A DNA stretch of 5,797 bases, from contig DFBM01000178.1 of the NCBI GenBank assembly GCA_002366645.1, positions 1 through 5,797 on the forward strand. Reading direction: 5' to 3'. The notes beneath the pieces are model-generated. The model saw nothing but the letters and a program-made list of their open reading frames with translations. It was not told the DNA's origin and did no database searches. This document shows positions 5,666 to 5,797 of the stretch, piece by piece. The number at the start of each line of letters is the position of its first letter. Within the stretch, counting starts at the first letter, position 1. The stretch comes from Rhodobacterales bacterium UBA3080. GTDB lineage: Bacteria; Pseudomonadota; Alphaproteobacteria; Rhodobacterales; Rhodobacteraceae. The translations under genes were made by a program, and so were the position numbers.

Positions 5666-5797
5666 TGACCTGCGCCCCTAGAACTCCTCCATTTTGATGT
5701 AGAGTCCGCCCAACCAAAAGGACGGACAAATGAAGAAGCGGTTCACAGACGAGCAGATCATACAGATGCTGAAAGAGCAGGAAGCTGGCGAGAAGAC
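5666..5797 (+). mobile_element. IS3-family (IS407-like) insertion sequence, left end, partial
   Basis: The OrfA start at 5730 identifies the element. The probable left terminus is TGACCTGCGCCCC from 5666, which begins with the TG typical of IS3 elements and has the C-rich pattern seen in the IS407 group. The 64 bp between it and the OrfA start is a normal leader length. The right end, OrfB and the second terminal repeat lie outside the window, so the exact boundary is uncertain by several bases; another possible boundary is near 5679. Confidence 0.65.
5730..5797 (+). CDS. IS3-family transposase OrfA (partial, N-terminus)
   Basis: The first 22 residues, MKKRFTDEQIIQMLKEQEAG and onward, match the opening of IS407-type OrfA proteins. 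These begin MKKRFTEEQII followed by LKE and a basic helix-turn-helix that recognises the element's ends. OrfA normally runs about 85-90 aa and overlaps OrfB, which supplies the DDE integrase domain through a programmed -1 frameshift. An AGGA ribosome binding site lies at 5719-5722, upstream of ATG 5730. The gene is cut by the window edge, so whether it is intact cannot be judged. Confidence 0.85.
   Translation, partial: MKKRFTDEQIIQMLKEQEAGEK

Noticed and set aside
5318..5729. Short overlapping frames on both strands (5318-5530, 5415-5681, 5484-5729)
   Set aside because: They overlap each other and the putative insertion-sequence terminus, have no credible ribosome binding sites, and resemble no family I know.

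Overview
The window looks like part of an alphaproteobacterial chromosome, most likely from the Rhodobacterales (roseobacter group). I base this on the recognisable protein families: a PrtD-type secretion permease, a small S74-domain envelope protein of a kind I associate with this group, an MsbA-related exporter and an AMP-forming acyl-CoA synthetase. A 17-bp stretch that matches, from memory, the 3' end of an alphaproteobacterial leucine tRNA agrees with this. No taxonomic marker is present, so the assignment is an inference. The genes have moderate GC, while the spacers at 548-740 and 5207-5660 are visibly AT-rich.

Layout, left to right. Positions 5-547 (minus) hold the N-terminal membrane half of a type I secretion ABC permease, which stops at two tandem TGA codons before any ATPase domain. 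Its leader (562-610) carries two adjacent inverted repeats. The spacer 611-875 has no convincing gene. Positions 909-1331 (minus) encode a small signal-peptide plus membrane-anchor plus Peptidase_S74 protein, broken by an in-frame TAA at codon 26 and followed by a terminator-like hairpin at 876-900. Positions 1413-3314 (minus) hold an intact 633-aa acyl-CoA synthetase, and 3413-5206 (minus) an intact 597-aa ABC half-exporter. These two genes are 98 bp apart on the same strand and may be co-transcribed, exporter first.

Upstream of the exporter is a spacer of about 460 bp (5207-5665) without a supported gene. Within it, 5426-5442 reads on the minus strand as the last 17 nt of a tRNA-Leu gene including CCA, but no tRNA body precedes it. 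This is the usual look of an attachment-site half left by an element integrated at a tRNA 3' end. From about 5666 an IS3-family (IS407-like) insertion sequence begins. Its OrfA starts at 5730 on the plus strand and runs off the window.

The two intact genes are ordinary lipid-related housekeeping or accessory functions. The points of interest are at the edges: two apparently disrupted minus-strand genes on the left, and a probable integration junction plus an insertion sequence on the right. I did not find convincing evidence of a wholly new multi-gene system.
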